A DNA stretch of 64,000 nt, taken from assembly GCA_937901445.1 (NCBI GenBank), contig CALDHY010000042.1, positions 11,911 to 75,910 on the forward strand, given 5' to 3'. Under the pieces are notes generated by a model. It worked only from the letters and a program-made list of their open reading frames with translations. It had not been told where the DNA came from and ran no database searches. Positions 16,942 to 26,864 of this stretch are shown one piece after another; within the stretch, counting starts at the first letter, position 1, and each line of letters opens with the position of its first letter. Source of the stretch: an uncultured Selenomonadales bacterium (GTDB lineage: Bacteria; Bacillota; Negativicutes; Selenomonadales; Selenomonadaceae). Position numbers and translations under genes: made by a program.

Positions 16942-17246
16942 TTATCTAGCACCTTCTCTAAGAATTTTTTGTACTTATCATATTCAGTTGGTGTTAAGTC
17001 AATATGTTCTTTTTGTCGAACACCATCAATATAAATATGTTTATGCAAAGACATTTCGCCGTCTTTCATATGATAATCAATATCCACTTTTGGCTTATTG
17101 TCTTCACCGAAAATTCGCAGTTGTTTAAAGACTCCGTTTTTGCCATAAAGCAGATAGGAAACATTTGGAATTTCAGAATTACGCGGCAAACTCAAACTTT
17201 GATTGAGATTATCAGGACGCAGAATCGGAACACCGTATGTACCCAT
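16938..17246 (-). CDS. Toxin-tip-like small protein
   Basis: 102 residues beginning MGTYGVPILRPDN. The second half has a basic, His-containing pattern, GKNGVFKQLRIFGEDNKP then DIDYHMKDGEMSLHKHIYID, ending in a helix TEYDKYKKFLEKVL. This resembles C-terminal tips of polymorphic or prophage-borne toxins, but lacks any N-terminal delivery part. GAAGG lies upstream of the ATG, so unlike the other tips it could be expressed. It overlaps the immunity-like gene at 16648-16941 by 4 nt. It could be a stand-alone toxin gene or a displaced tip. Confidence 0.5.
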   Translation of the reverse strand: MGTYGVPILRPDNLNQSLSLPRNSEIPNVSYLLYGKNGVFKQLRIFGEDNKPKVDIDYHMKDGEMSLHKHIYIDGVRQKEHIDLTPTEYDKYKKFLEKVLDK

Positions 17247-17489
17247 TTAGCCGACCTTCTTTCTAACTTTTGAAATCCGTTCGGGATAATTGACAAGTAG
17301 TTAAACAATTATTTGTCAAGTACTTGTTTTTTTACCGTTGCGTTTACGGAATTTTTTTGCGCTGCTTAAATCAAAAATCATTGCGTTGTCTTCGTCAGAG
17401 ACGAAACTTTAGCATTTTATTTTTCGTTTTGCAAATATCAAATGATTCACAAATAAAAAAATCTCCCTTTACAAGGAGATTAAAAAATT
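17247..17489 (-). other. Intergenic stretch with promoter-like and remnant sequence
   Basis: On the minus strand 17316-17408 holds a short open fragment ending DLSSAKKFRKRNGKKTST, with no start; it may be a third toxin remnant. Downstream, TTGACA near 17318-17313 and an inverted TTGACAA/TTGTCAA pair (17290-17319) form a possible promoter or operator for the 17246 gene. Nothing else is recognised. Confidence 0.35.
17457..17487 (-). terminator. Terminator after the valS-linked small gene
   Basis: Inverted repeat ATCTCC/GGAGAT (17461-17480) with T-tracts on both sides (minus strand reads ATCTCC..GGAGAT then TTTTTT). It would end the valS transcript after the 92-residue gene. Confidence 0.65.
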
Positions 17490-17768
17490 TTATCCGTAAT
17501 TTACGGTAATATTTTGCTCACATTCGCAGATAGTTTGATTTTCAAAAATTTTCGCCGTTTTAAATTTTTCAACTACATTTTGCCTTGAAAAATCTGTACA
17601 GCAAAATAATTCTTGAGGCTTTTCCTCGATTGAGTACAAAGCAAGCGTGTAGGTATCGTTTTCATTAATCCAGCCGGAAATCAGATATTTTTTACCGTTG
17701 AAAGTAAATTCTGTTTCGGCGTTGTAGTGTAAATCTTCAATGAATTGGCTAAAATTTTTACCTGTCAT
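17490..17768 (-). CDS. Small hypothetical protein translationally coupled to valS
   Basis: 92 residues, acidic, Cys-containing (ELFCCTD and ICECEQ). The ATG overlaps the valS TGA (17765-17768), so it is coupled to valS translation. It is a paralogue of the 97-residue protein at 16648-16941. Probably an immunity-type protein or a small domain of unknown function. The coupling to a housekeeping synthetase gene is odd and may simply show where the cassette landed. Confidence 0.7.
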   Translation of the reverse strand: MTGKNFSQFIEDLHYNAETEFTFNGKKYLISGWINENDTYTLALYSIEEKPQELFCCTDFSRQNVVEKFKTAKIFENQTICECEQNITVNYG

Positions 17769-20395
17769 AAATTTTTGAGTTGTTCTATTCTGGATTCGAC
17801 GGACGAAATTTTTTCCTGCGCGGCGGCAAGTTTTTCTTTTTCGGCTTGTACAACTTCAGCGGGAGCCTTGCTGATAAATTTTTCATTTTTGAGTTTGCCT
17901 TCGGTTGACGCAATACCTTTTTTGAGTTTGTCAAGTTCTTTGGTAAGGCGGGCAATTTCTTTTTCAGTGTCGATTAAGTTTTTGAGCGGCAGGAAAATTT
18001 CAACGCCGCCCGCAACGCCGGTTAAAGCGTGTTGCGGTTTTTCATTTGAAAAAGTTACAGGTTCGGCGGCGGCAAGTTCAGAAATATACTTGACATTGGA
18101 TTTTACAATTTCCGAAATTTCGGCGTTGGCAATTTTTAAAACCACTTCAGATTTTTTGCGCGGCTCCACGCCAACTTCATTTTTCAAATTGCGAATGACT
18201 TTTATAATTTCTGTAACAGTCTGCATTTGAGTTTCTGCCGCGTCGTCAATTTCGCCCGCCTCTACCCACTTTGCAAGCATTATGGAGCCTTCAGCATTCG
18301 GCAACTTTTGGCGGATAATTTCAGTTAAAAACGGCATAAACGGATGAAGGAGGCGCAAGGATTTTTCAAGCACGGTATTTAAAACATAAAGAGCGGCAGA
18401 CTTAGCGCGGGCGTCTTCGCCGTACAAACGCGCCTTTGTCAATTCAATGTACCAATCGCAAAATTCCGACCAAATGAAATCGTACATAAGCCGCGCCGCT
18501 TCACCGAGTTCAAATTTATTAAGATTTTCTGTAACACTTTTTGCCGTGCGGTTTAAGCGGGAAATTATCCACTTGTCAGCCAAAGTTAAATCACTTTCAG
18601 CCGGTTTAAAATCAGCGTCAAAGTTTTCAAGATTCATCAACAAAAACCTTGACGCGTTCCAAATTTTGTTTGCAAAGTTTCGCGCAGATTCAACGCGCTG
18701 CCAAGAAAATCTTAAATCGTTGCCGGGCGTGTTGCCTGTAACCAACATAAAGCGCAAAGAGTCCGCGCCGTATTTGTCAATAACCTCAACAGGATCTATA
18801 CCGTTGCCGAGCGATTTACTCATTTTCCTGTTTTGTTCATCGCGTACAAGTCCATGAATGAAAATATTTCTGAATGGAACTTCGCCCTGAAATTTCAAGC
18901 CCATCATAATCATTCGAGCAACCCAAAAGAAAATAATATCGTAGCCAGTTACAAGTGTTGACGTAGGATAAAATTTTTTAAGCTCGGGCGTGTCATTCGG
19001 ATACCCCATTGTAGAGAAAGGCCACAGCGCGCTTGAAAACCATGTGTCCAAAACGTCTTCATCTTGATGAATGTTTTTGCTGTGGCAATGTTCGCACTCT
19101 GTAACGTCATTTTCTGAAACAGTCATTTTGCCGCAGTCGTCGCAGTACCAAGCAGGGATTCTGTGACCCCACCAAAGTTGGCGGCTAATGCACCAATCAC
19201 GGATATTTTCAAGCCAATTTATATAAATTTTGCTGAAACGGTCGGGGACAAATTTAGTATCGCCGTTTTTAACAGCGTCAATCGCAGGCGCGGCTAAACT
19301 TTCCATTTTAACGAACCATTGACGACTAACCAGCGGCTCAACCGTAGTATTACAGCGCGAACAATGCCCTACCGCGTGTTCGTGATTTTCAGTTGAAACC
19401 AAAACGCCCGCCGCCTTTAAATCTTCGACGATTAATTTTCTGCATTCGTACCTGTCAAGACCTGAATATTTGCCTAAGCCTTCAGCCATTGTGCCGTCAT
19501 TGTTGATAACTTTAACCTGCGCGAGGTTGTGGCGAAGTCCCATTTCAAAATCGTTGGGATCGTGCGCGGGCGTAACTTTTACCGCGCCTGTACCAAATTC
19601 TTTGTCAACGTATTCATCAGCAAACAAAGGAATTTCACGATTGACGATTGGCAAAATTAAAGTGCGTCCAACCAAATTTTTATAGCGTTCGTCGTCGGGG
19701 TGAACTGCAACGCCCGTATCGCCCAACATTGTTTCAGGGCGCGTGGTTGCAACTTCGACGTATTCATCACTGTCTTTAAACTTGTAGCGCAAATGCCACA
19801 AATGCCCTTGCTCGGTTACGTGTTCAACTTCAATATCTGAAAGTGCGGTGTTGCACTTCGGACACCAATTAGTAATTCGGTTGCCGCGATAAATCAAGCC
19901 TTCGTTGTACAGCGTAACAAAAACTTTTCTCACGGCGGCGGAGCAACCTTCATCCATTGTAAAGCGTTCACGATCCCAATCGCAACTTGCACCCAAAATT
20001 CTAAGTTGTTGAGTAATTCGGTTGCCGTATTTTTCTTTCCACTGCCAAACGCGCTTTAAAAATTTTTCCCTGCCGAGTTTGTAACGATTTGTACCTTCCT
20101 CGCGCAGGCTTGCCTCAACGCGGGCTTGAGTTGCAATTCCGGCGTGATCTGTACCGGGCATCCACAAAGTATTATAACCTTTCATTCTGTGATAACGAAT
20201 TAAAATATCTTGTAAAGTTTCGTCGAGCGCGTGCCCCATATGAAGTTGACCGGTAACATTGGGCGGCGGGATAACTATGCTGTAAGGTTCACCGGCGCGG
20301 TCTGCCGTTGTATGAAAATTTTTATCTTTTTCCCATTGCGCGTAAATTTCACGTTCAAAATTTTGCGGCTCATAGACTTTTGAAATATTTTCCAA
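17765..20395 (-). CDS. valS: Valyl-tRNA synthetase
   Basis: Class Ia synthetase, 876 residues, cytosolic. HIGH motif PPPNVTGQLHMGHAL near residues 41-55, editing domain with TTRPETMLGD near 215, KMSKS motif [11 protein letters not shown] near 520, and the C-terminal coiled coil (about 805-876, LIDTEKEIARLTKEL) that marks ValRS. The start is TTG at 20395, 8 nt after GGAGG; a longer frame beginning ATG at 20425 would lie within the upstream terminator. No T-box was found upstream. Confidence 0.96.
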   Translation of the reverse strand: MENISKVYEPQNFEREIYAQWEKDKNFHTTADRAGEPYSIVIPPPNVTGQLHMGHALDETLQDILIRYHRMKGYNTLWMPGTDHAGIATQARVEASLREEGTNRYKLGREKFLKRVWQWKEKYGNRITQQLRILGASCDWDRERFTMDEGCSAAVRKVFVTLYNEGLIYRGNRITNWCPKCNTALSDIEVEHVTEQGHLWHLRYKFKDSDEYVEVATTRPETMLGDTGVAVHPDDERYKNLVGRTLILPIVNREIPLFADEYVDKEFGTGAVKVTPAHDPNDFEMGLRHNLAQVKVINNDGTMAEGLGKYSGLDRYECRKLIVEDLKAAGVLVSTENHEHAVGHCSRCNTTVEPLVSRQWFVKMESLAAPAIDAVKNGDTKFVPDRFSKIYINWLENIRDWCISRQLWWGHRIPAWYCDDCGKMTVSENDVTECEHCHSKNIHQDEDVLDTWFSSALWPFSTMGYPNDTPELKKFYPTSTLVTGYDIIFFWVARMIMMGLKFQGEVPFRNIFIHGLVRDEQNRKMSKSLGNGIDPVEVIDKYGADSLRFMLVTGNTPGNDLRFSWQRVESARNFANKIWNASRFLLMNLENFDADFKPAESDLTLADKWIISRLNRTAKSVTENLNKFELGEAARLMYDFIWSEFCDWYIELTKARLYGEDARAKSAALYVLNTVLEKSLRLLHPFMPFLTEIIRQKLPNAEGSIMLAKWVEAGEIDDAAETQMQTVTEIIKVIRNLKNEVGVEPRKKSEVVLKIANAEISEIVKSNVKYISELAAAEPVTFSNEKPQHALTGVAGGVEIFLPLKNLIDTEKEIARLTKELDKLKKGIASTEGKLKNEKFISKAPAEVVQAEKEKLAAAQEKISSVESRIEQLKNL

Positions 20396-20409
20396 AATAA
20401 AAACCTCCA

Positions 20410-20452
20410 ATAAAAAATCTGCCACGTATTTTAAACCGTAGCAGAAATTTTT
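20410..20452 (-). terminator. Terminator between lipoprotein gene and valS
   Basis: Stem TCTGCCACG/CGTAGCAGA (20418-20445, one G-T pair) with T/A tracts on both sides, so it could act in either direction. Nearly the same hairpin and flanks occur at 22245-22271. Confidence 0.75.
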
Positions 20453-22216
20453 TCAACGTGAAACTTTTATCAGAACATCTTCAGCAGATTTTATATTATC
20501 GACGCGCAAATTTTGGGCGTAACCGTAGCCTTCAGATTGCCCGTTGAAGTCTACAAATTTATAATCTACGTACATAACCAAAATATTTTTGCCTTCAGAA
20601 TTTTTGGCGGGCGTGATAAAAAATTGGTGCGGATTGTTTGCAACATTGAAAGCCAAAAACGGCGCGGATTTTCCAATAGCGTAAATGGTATTAAGGCGCG
20701 GCGTGTCGTTTGCAGGATTTATATTGAAGTTTTGAATTTCGCCGCTGTTTAAAGATTTCCAATCTCCATTAATTGCGCCGTAGATATTTTTCTTGTCCTC
20801 CGCCGAAAAATTATCAAAATATAAATTTGTTCGCATATCGGCTTCAGCTTTCGGTACAGCATTAAAATTCATTTTTAGTTTGTCTCTGAAAAGATAATTC
20901 GGCGTTATTTGTTCATAGTATTTTTCTGAAAATTTTTCGTTGTCGAAGTGATTAAAATCAGACGTCGTATCATAATTCCTAATTAAAACGTCTTTTGCCG
21001 CGCCTACATTTTCAATTTTAAAGCCTTCGCCTCCCAAAAGTTTATAATTAACGTACATAAGCAAAACATTTTCCCGCTTGCCGTCTTTAATGCGAAGTGC
21101 AGGAGTTATAAAATAATCGTCAAATACAACGAACGGCGAATTTTTTGCAAGTGCATAAATCGTATTGATTTTTTGTTGGTCTGTACGGTGTTCATTTGCG
21201 GGATTGATATAAAATAATTTTGTTTCGCCGGTAAAAAGTGAAGTCCATTCTGCGTTGAAAATTGAATAAATTTTTTCGTTGTAGTCGTTTGAATAGGATT
21301 TTTCCGAAATTAAAAAGTCGTCTGCACTTTGTGGCAAAAAAGTTTGTTCAAATTCAAATGGAAAAAGCCACTGCGGGATTAGCGAATTGTAATAATCGTC
21401 AAAGGATTTTTTGTCGCTGTAATGTTCCATATCGACCCACAACGCCGCGTAAATATTTTCAAGAGCTTGTGCTGAATTTTTTATATTGTCGAGATTTTCA
21501 TTTTTATCAAAAACGTGATATTTTGCAAAGTCCAATAAATCTAAGGCATCAGGGATTTTTAAACCTGCGCGAACTTTATTTTCATCAACCATTGCTGCAA
21601 AACTTCGATACATTATTTCAGCAATTTTCATTTCGGTATTGTAAGTTTCAGCTGAAAGATTTTCCGGCGAATTTAATTTTGTCAAAACTTCATAGCCCTT
21701 GCCGCGTGCCTGCAAAAATTCTTTATTTTTTTCGACAGCATTTTGAACGTAACTGTAATCTTTAGCCGCCGCTGTCAAAGTTTTTTTATAATCTTCCAAA
21801 AAACTTTCTGTCATAGAATCATTTACAATTCCGCCAATAATTCCGCCGACGCCCGGTAAACTGTTCAACAAAAAAGCCGTACCTTCGCCGACGGCTTGAG
21901 GATTTTTACTCTGCAATTCAATCATTCGCAAATTTAAAACGTAATTTATTAAATGGTAACGTTCGTTAGGATTATTTTCGACGTACCCAATAATTTCCTG
22001 TTCAAGCTGCGGTATTGTAATATTTTCCAATGATTCATCAAAAATTTTTTGAACCGGCTGAATAATTTCTTGTTTAACGGGTTTATTATTCGATTCAGTT
22101 TTTTCTTCAACTTTTGGAACTTCAGAATTTTTTTCTTTGACAGATTGATTTTCACTGCCGCAACCGGTAATAAAAACACCTGCCAATAAAATTAAAGCTA
22201 AGATTTTGTTTTTCAA
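20453..22216 (-). CDS. Lipoprotein with two repeated C-terminal domains
   Basis: 587 residues from TTG at 22216 (GGAGGTG upstream). Signal peptide with lipobox FITGC at about residues 15-19, then a Lys/Glu-rich linker and a helical middle part. The C-terminal half contains two copies of a domain of about 115 residues: one with YSIFNAEWTSLFTGETK and INTIYALAKNSPF, one with YGAINGDWKSLNSGEIQ and LNTIYAIGKSAPF, both followed by an FFITPA/YFITPA strand and LVMYVDYK or LLMYVNYK. No known family recognised. Probably an envelope-anchored protein between bgl and valS, with matching terminators on both sides. Confidence 0.8.
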   Translation of the reverse strand: MKNKILALILLAGVFITGCGSENQSVKEKNSEVPKVEEKTESNNKPVKQEIIQPVQKIFDESLENITIPQLEQEIIGYVENNPNERYHLINYVLNLRMIELQSKNPQAVGEGTAFLLNSLPGVGGIIGGIVNDSMTESFLEDYKKTLTAAAKDYSYVQNAVEKNKEFLQARGKGYEVLTKLNSPENLSAETYNTEMKIAEIMYRSFAAMVDENKVRAGLKIPDALDLLDFAKYHVFDKNENLDNIKNSAQALENIYAALWVDMEHYSDKKSFDDYYNSLIPQWLFPFEFEQTFLPQSADDFLISEKSYSNDYNEKIYSIFNAEWTSLFTGETKLFYINPANEHRTDQQKINTIYALAKNSPFVVFDDYFITPALRIKDGKRENVLLMYVNYKLLGGEGFKIENVGAAKDVLIRNYDTTSDFNHFDNEKFSEKYYEQITPNYLFRDKLKMNFNAVPKAEADMRTNLYFDNFSAEDKKNIYGAINGDWKSLNSGEIQNFNINPANDTPRLNTIYAIGKSAPFLAFNVANNPHQFFITPAKNSEGKNILVMYVDYKFVDFNGQSEGYGYAQNLRVDNIKSAEDVLIKVSR

Positions 22217-22236
22217 AAAAATTAACACCTCCAAAA

Positions 22237-22285
22237 TAAAAAAATCTGCCACAATTTTAAACTGTAGCAGAAATTTTTTCAACGA
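22237..22285 (-). terminator. Terminator between the glucosidase and lipoprotein genes
   Basis: Stem TCTGCCACA/TGTAGCAGA-type (22245-22271) with T-tracts; about 50 bp nearly identical to the hairpin at 20410-20452, including the CACCTCC/ACCTCC ribosome-site flank. Confidence 0.75.
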
Positions 22286-22301
22286 TATAAATTTTCAAAT
22301 T

Positions 22302-23744
<1,443 letters not shown>

Positions 23745-23828
23745 TTAACTAACTGCAGAAATTGTATACAAAATATTTTATTCAGTCAATCAAAAATTTA
23801 TCTTTTTCTGTTAAAATTATACAATTTT

Positions 23829-23983
23829 TAATTTGAAAATCTTGAAACTTTCAACGCCTTAAAACCTATTGCCCCGCAAATGATTAACAAAATTATCGCC
23901 ACGATAAAGACTGCGCCGTAGCCGCCAATTTCAGCCAAAAATCCCCACGCCGCCATTCCTATTGCCGCTGAAACTGTCAACCC
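23829..23983 (-). pseudogene. Duplicated 3' end of the adjacent MFS gene
   Basis: 155 bp that match 23992-24146 with only a few base differences; it encodes the last 50 or so codons of the MFS transporter (AAIGMAAWGFLAEIGGYG to KVSRFSN) including the stop. The two copies are separated by 8 bp. It has no start and lies downstream of the intact gene. Confidence 0.9.
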
Positions 23984-23990
23984 CAAAATT

Positions 23991-25208
23991 TTAATTTGAA
24001 AATCTTGAAACTTTCAACGCCCTAAAACCTATTGCCCCGCAAATGATTAACAAAATCATCGCCACGATAAAGACTGCGCCGTAACCGCCAATTTCCGCCA
24101 AAAATCCCCACGCCGCCATTCCTATTGCCGCTGAAACTGTCAACCCGATTGAAACGTTGGAATAAATCTGCGAATAACTTTTATTGCCGAAAACTGCGCG
24201 AACTAAAAGCGGCGTTTGTACGAAAACTCCCGCAATAGCCCAGCCAAATAAAAATCCGCCACTAATTAAAATCGTCAAACTTGAACCGGTAAACATTAAC
24301 CCTAAGCCGAAAATTCCAAGTCCTATCGTTGCCAAAACGCCAATTTTTAAACTTTTATCATTGATTAAGCCGAGTCCAACTTTGCCGATCATCGAGCCGA
24401 GCATTGCCGCGCTTGCAACGGTTGCCGCGTCTCCCAGCGAAAAATTTAAAGTTGCCGCGTATTTTGGCATAAAGTGAAAGACGCTTGCAACCGTGCTCAT
24501 TAAAAATCCAAACATAAACAAGCCGTAAAACATTGGCATTTTCAAAACGGCGCGGTATTCGTAGCCGTCATTTTTATTTTGTCGCGCAGAAATATTTGAT
24601 TCGCCGTAAGGTTTTAATCCTACGTCTGCCGGTTTATTTCTCAAAAAAATTCCAAGTACCGGCGCAATTAAAATTAAAATCGCCGCGCCCAAAATTATAT
24701 AAGTCAATCGCCAGCCGTAAGAATTTATTAACATTCCGCAAATTGGATTGAAAATCGCACCGCCGACGCTTGAACCCGCCGCCGCAATTCCTATCATTAA
24801 ACCAACTTTTTTATTGAACCAGCGCGGAATTATCGTAGGAAACCCCAAATACATTAAAAAAGTTAGCGCAATTCCCAAAATCGCTCCCGCCAAATAAAAT
24901 TGCCACAGCGCGTCAAATTGTGACATTGAAATTAAAGTTGCGCCCAAAATGACTGATGAAAGTGTCATTGTAAGCCGCGCGCCGAATTTTTCCATAAGCC
25001 CGCCCGCAAACGCAAGCATTATCGACGACGCCAAAAGATTGAACGATAAATACATTGCAATTTTGCTAATCGGTACGCCCAATTCGTCGCTGATTGCAAC
25101 AAAAAAAATACCGGAACAATTAATTACAATTCCGGTGCTGAACATTACAACGAGCGTGCAACACGCCGCCACAATGTAACCATAATGAAAAGGAAATTTT
25201 GCTGTCAA
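23991..25208 (-). CDS. MFS transporter, oxalate/formate-antiporter-like
   Basis: 405 residues with 12 predicted membrane helices. The first loop region reads NCSGIFFVAISDELGVP and the motif A-like segment GGLMEKFGARLTM is near residue 69-81, as in the OFA/monocarboxylate group. The likely substrate is an organic anion; it cannot be named. Starts with TTG at 25208 behind AGGAAGGA. It follows ahbB across a heptad repeat array, so it may be part of the engB-ahbA-ahbB transcript. Its 3' end is duplicated downstream. Confidence 0.85.
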   Translation of the reverse strand: MTAKFPFHYGYIVAACCTLVVMFSTGIVINCSGIFFVAISDELGVPISKIAMYLSFNLLASSIMLAFAGGLMEKFGARLTMTLSSVILGATLISMSQFDALWQFYLAGAILGIALTFLMYLGFPTIIPRWFNKKVGLMIGIAAAGSSVGGAIFNPICGMLINSYGWRLTYIILGAAILILIAPVLGIFLRNKPADVGLKPYGESNISARQNKNDGYEYRAVLKMPMFYGLFMFGFLMSTVASVFHFMPKYAATLNFSLGDAATVASAAMLGSMIGKVGLGLINDKSLKIGVLATIGLGIFGLGLMFTGSSLTILISGGFLFGWAIAGVFVQTPLLVRAVFGNKSYSQIYSNVSIGLTVSAAIGMAAWGFLAEIGGYGAVFIVAMILLIICGAIGFRALKVSRFSN

Positions 25209-25221
25209 AAAAATTCAATCC

Positions 25222-25272
25222 TTCCTGAATTTAATCCTTAATCCTTAATCCTTAATCCTTAATCCTTATTCC
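25222..25272 (-). repeat. Heptad repeats between ahbB and the MFS gene
   Basis: Sense strand: five or six near-perfect copies of TAAGGAT starting at the ahbB stop codon (KE then TAA), ending just before AGGAAGGA of the MFS gene. Only the forward half is present, so no hairpin. Confidence 0.9.
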
Positions 25273-25742
25273 TTAAAATATTTCATTGAGGTTTTTTTCC
25301 ATTCTTTTTTTGAATAAAGCACTTGATAATTTTCGACGCCCGCCATTTGCGAAAGTTCCAAAATAATTGAATCGCATTCCTCGCGGGTTTTTGCGTGAAT
25401 CATTGTATAAAGGTTATAATTCCAATTTGGCGCGGTGTTTCTGTCGTAGCAGTGCGAAACGGCGGGATGACTGCTCATAATTTCTGCAACGGCGTCAAGA
25501 TTTTCCGGCGGCACTTCCCATGCACAAAGTGCATTAAATTTAAAACCAACTTCACGATGACGCAAGACCGCGCCCATTTTGCGAATTTTTTTTTCTGCAA
25601 CAAAATCTTGCACGCGGCGTAAAAATTCTTCTTCAGTAACGCCTGCGCGAGCCGCCAAAACTTTATAGGGCTCTTCGCAAAGCGGAAAATCTTCCTGTAA
25701 CGCCTTTATAATTTCTTTGTCTTGAAAAGTTAAATCGTTCAT
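25266..25742 (-). CDS. ahbB: Siroheme decarboxylase subunit (AhbB/NirD-L type)
   Basis: 158 residues, Lrp/AsnC-like fold: helix-turn-helix at the N-terminus (about 10-55) and an alpha-beta domain with RKMGAVLRHREVGFKFNALCAW (about 55-76), CYDRNTAPNWNYNLYTMIH (about 98-116). These match the pair of subunits that decarboxylate siroheme to didecarboxysiroheme in the alternative heme route. The start overlaps the ahbA stop (ATGA, 25739-25742). Later pathway genes (ahbC, ahbD) are not in the window. Its last codons merge with heptad repeats. Confidence 0.88.
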   Translation of the reverse strand: MNDLTFQDKEIIKALQEDFPLCEEPYKVLAARAGVTEEEFLRRVQDFVAEKKIRKMGAVLRHREVGFKFNALCAWEVPPENLDAVAEIMSSHPAVSHCYDRNTAPNWNYNLYTMIHAKTREECDSIILELSQMAGVENYQVLYSKKEWKKTSMKYFKE

Positions 25743-26194
25743 TGCAAATTAAACTGTACGTTGACTTTGTACTTTTTGTTCGACTTCAATTTAAGCATAT
25801 CTTCGACGCCGGGCAAGTTTTTAATTTCGTTCAAAATGGTTGATTCTTGCGCAGAATCCCGCGTCAACAGCGTAAACCACAAATTATATTTGCCCTCGCG
25901 TTCGTAATTGTGCGTTGCCTCCGGATAACGATTAACCGCCTCTGCAACCGGCGTAATTTCGGCGGGCGAAACTTTCAACGCTACCAAAGTTCCAACGTAG
26001 CCCAAATTGTTTGAATTAAAAAAAGTTCCAATTCGGCGCAAATATCCCGCCGCCTTCAATTCACGGATTCTTGAAAGAATTGTTTCTTCATCAGTGCCGA
26101 GTTCCGCCGCCATTTTCGCAAAGGGTCTGCTGCAAATTGGAAGATTGCCCTGCAACCGGTTTAATAATTCTTTGTCGAAAAGTGAAAGATCCAT
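25739..26194 (-). CDS. ahbA: Siroheme decarboxylase subunit (AhbA type)
   Basis: 151 residues from ATG at 26194, which has GGAGAG upstream; longer in-frame starts lack a ribosome site. Lrp/AsnC-like: N-terminal helix-turn-helix, RRIGTFFNSNNLGYVGTLVA near residues 54-73, and THNYEREGKYNLWFTLL near 93-109. Together with AhbB forms the heterodimeric decarboxylase acting on siroheme (role in heme or heme d1 synthesis). Downstream of engB with a 49-bp gap. Confidence 0.88.
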   Translation of the reverse strand: MDLSLFDKELLNRLQGNLPICSRPFAKMAAELGTDEETILSRIRELKAAGYLRRIGTFFNSNNLGYVGTLVALKVSPAEITPVAEAVNRYPEATHNYEREGKYNLWFTLLTRDSAQESTILNEIKNLPGVEDMLKLKSNKKYKVNVQFNLQ

Positions 26195-26243
26195 CGCCTT
26201 TCTCTCCTTTATCTGAAAATGAAACGTATTCACTAAAACCATT

Positions 26244-26855
26244 TTACAAAGAATCGGCGATAACGTCAAGCAAATCTGAAACGCCTTCATAATTTTTTGA
26301 ACTGTAAGGAAGTATTGGCAATTCCTCAATTCCAAAAGAATTTTTTATGACGGCTAAATTTTTTGCGCGTTCATTTTTTGAAAGTTTGTCAGCCTTTGTA
26401 GCGATAATCAGCACGGGCAAATTTTTTTCAAGGATATTTTGAAAAGTTTGTAAATCTGAATCCATTGGCGCGTGTCTCATATCGACAAGTTGACAGACGA
26501 ATTTAATATTGGGGCTTTTAGTTAAATAATCGTCGATAAATTTTGCCCAAATGTTTCTGTTAGTCTTTGAAGTTTTGGCGTAGCCGTAGCCGGGCAAGTC
26601 TACCAAATAAAAATCTTTCAATTCCGGCGGCTCAACGATTTTCAGCGTTGCCTTGTAGAAATTAATTGTTTGAGTTTTGCCGGGAGTTTGAGACGTGCGC
26701 GCTAAATTTCGTCTGTTGCAGAGGGAATTAATCAGCGAAGATTTACCGACGTTTGAACGCCCGATAAAAACAATTTCCGGCAGAATTTCTTCAGGGTATT
26801 GTGAACTTTTGACGGCTGACGCCACATAATCACTTTTAATAATTTTATTTTCCAT
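26244..26855 (-). CDS. engB: Ribosome biogenesis GTPase EngB (YsxC)
   Basis: 203 residues, TrmE-Era-like GTPase for large-subunit assembly. G1 GRSNVGKSSLIN near residues 33-44, G2 TPGKTQTINFYK near 58-69, G3 DLPGYGYAK near 85-93, G4 ATKADKLS near 152, G5 SSKNYEG near 185. No ribosome site precedes the ATG; an extended -10 element lies only 9 nt upstream, so the mRNA is probably leaderless. Confidence 0.95.
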   Translation of the reverse strand: MENKIIKSDYVASAVKSSQYPEEILPEIVFIGRSNVGKSSLINSLCNRRNLARTSQTPGKTQTINFYKATLKIVEPPELKDFYLVDLPGYGYAKTSKTNRNIWAKFIDDYLTKSPNIKFVCQLVDMRHAPMDSDLQTFQNILEKNLPVLIIATKADKLSKNERAKNLAVIKNSFGIEELPILPYSSKNYEGVSDLLDVIADSL

Positions 26856-26864
26856 AGCGCGGCA

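Noticed and set aside
15568..17768. The small-gene patch as a prophage remnant
   Set aside because: No phage structural, integrase or att-like sequence is present; overlap of tips and small acidic genes fits toxin-immunity cassettes better.
20396..20425. Longer valS beginning with ATG at 20425
   Set aside because: It would cover the upstream terminator and the GGAGG site; TTG at 20395 has ideal spacing and matches the usual ValRS start.
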